A stretch of DNA of 6,128 nt from an uncultured Lachnospiraceae bacterium. GTDB taxonomy: Bacteria > Bacillota > Clostridia > Lachnospirales > Lachnospiraceae. The notes beneath the pieces were generated by a model that was not told the origin of the DNA, searched no databases, and saw only the letters and a program-made list of their open reading frames with translations. The DNA lies in contig CAMHCL010000092.1 in the NCBI GenBank assembly GCA_946183625.1, positions 1 through 6,128 of the forward strand, written 5' to 3'. This document shows, piece after piece, positions 6,098 to 6,128 of the stretch; within the stretch, counting starts at the first letter, position 1, and every line of letters begins with the position of its first letter. The translations under genes were made by a program, and so were the position numbers.

Positions 6098-6106
6098 GCT
6101 GACATA
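6090..6106. repeat. Perfect 7-bp inverted repeat, candidate operator or leader hairpin
   Basis: TATGTCA-AGC-TGACATA: seven perfectly paired bases each side of a 3-bp centre. It lies between two divergent genes, directly after a TATAAT (6082-6087) and over the possible Dus -35. This fits a binding site for a dimeric repressor; in RNA it could form a short hairpin 7 nt before the ribosome binding site of the next gene. Confidence 0.5.
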
Positions 6107-6125
6107 TCATAAAGAAGGGTATCAA

Positions 6126-6128
6126 ATG
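6126..6128 (+). CDS. Start codon of a plus-strand gene continuing beyond the window
   Basis: GAAGGG (6114-6119) followed 6 nt later by ATG at the last three bases is a normal ribosome binding site and start. Only the first codon is present, so nothing can be said about the product. It is divergent from the Dus gene. Confidence 0.6.

Noticed and set aside
1..6128. CRISPR array, insertion sequence, tRNA, rRNA, riboswitch or phage genes
   Set aside because: No regularly spaced repeats, transposase motifs, cloverleaf or recognisable aptamer seen; gaps between genes are all under 155 bp.

Overview
The window is AT-rich DNA of a Gram-positive, Clostridia-type bacterium. Purine-rich AGGAGG-like ribosome binding sites, short intergenic gaps, a lipoprotein beta-glucanase with a T/S/E-rich linker, and the styles of the LUD and Dus proteins all suggest a gut or rumen Lachnospiraceae relative (Butyrivibrio or Coprococcus type). 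That placement is inference; no rRNA or other marker gene is present.

Layout, left to right. (1) Bases 1-1179, plus strand: the C-terminal half of an AEC-family membrane transporter whose start lies outside the window, then a small LUD-domain protein 42 bp downstream, probably one operon. A strong 11-bp terminator hairpin at 1216-1241 closes it. (2) Bases 1278-2761, minus strand: a secreted GH16 lipoprotein, laminarinase-type, with a C-terminal CBM4/9-like module. Its reading frame is broken by loss of one base at about 2063-2064; otherwise both halves look intact. (3) Bases 2762-2913: a compact divergent promoter region with back-to-back sigma-70-type promoters. (4) Bases 2914-4995, plus strand: a two-pass membrane signalling protein with an extracytoplasmic sensor region, a degenerate GGDEF domain and a complete-looking EAL domain, so probably a c-di-GMP phosphodiesterase. 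(5) Bases 5042-5989, minus strand: a tRNA-dihydrouridine synthase. It converges on the EAL gene, and its stop codon lies inside the shared terminator hairpin. (6) Bases 5990-6128: a second divergent intergenic region with a perfect 7-bp inverted repeat and, at the right edge, a ribosome binding site plus the ATG of a plus-strand gene that continues outside.

The only functional links the sequence suggests are the AEC/LUD pair (possible organic acid uptake or metabolism) and the divergent glucanase/c-di-GMP phosphodiesterase pair (possible coordination of surface attachment with polysaccharide breakdown). Both are inferences from position. I see no mobile element, CRISPR array, tRNA or rRNA, and no clear sign of a wholly new system. 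The items most worth checking are the glucanase frameshift, the catalytically dead GGDEF with live EAL, the cysteine cluster in the LUD protein, and the palindrome near 6098.
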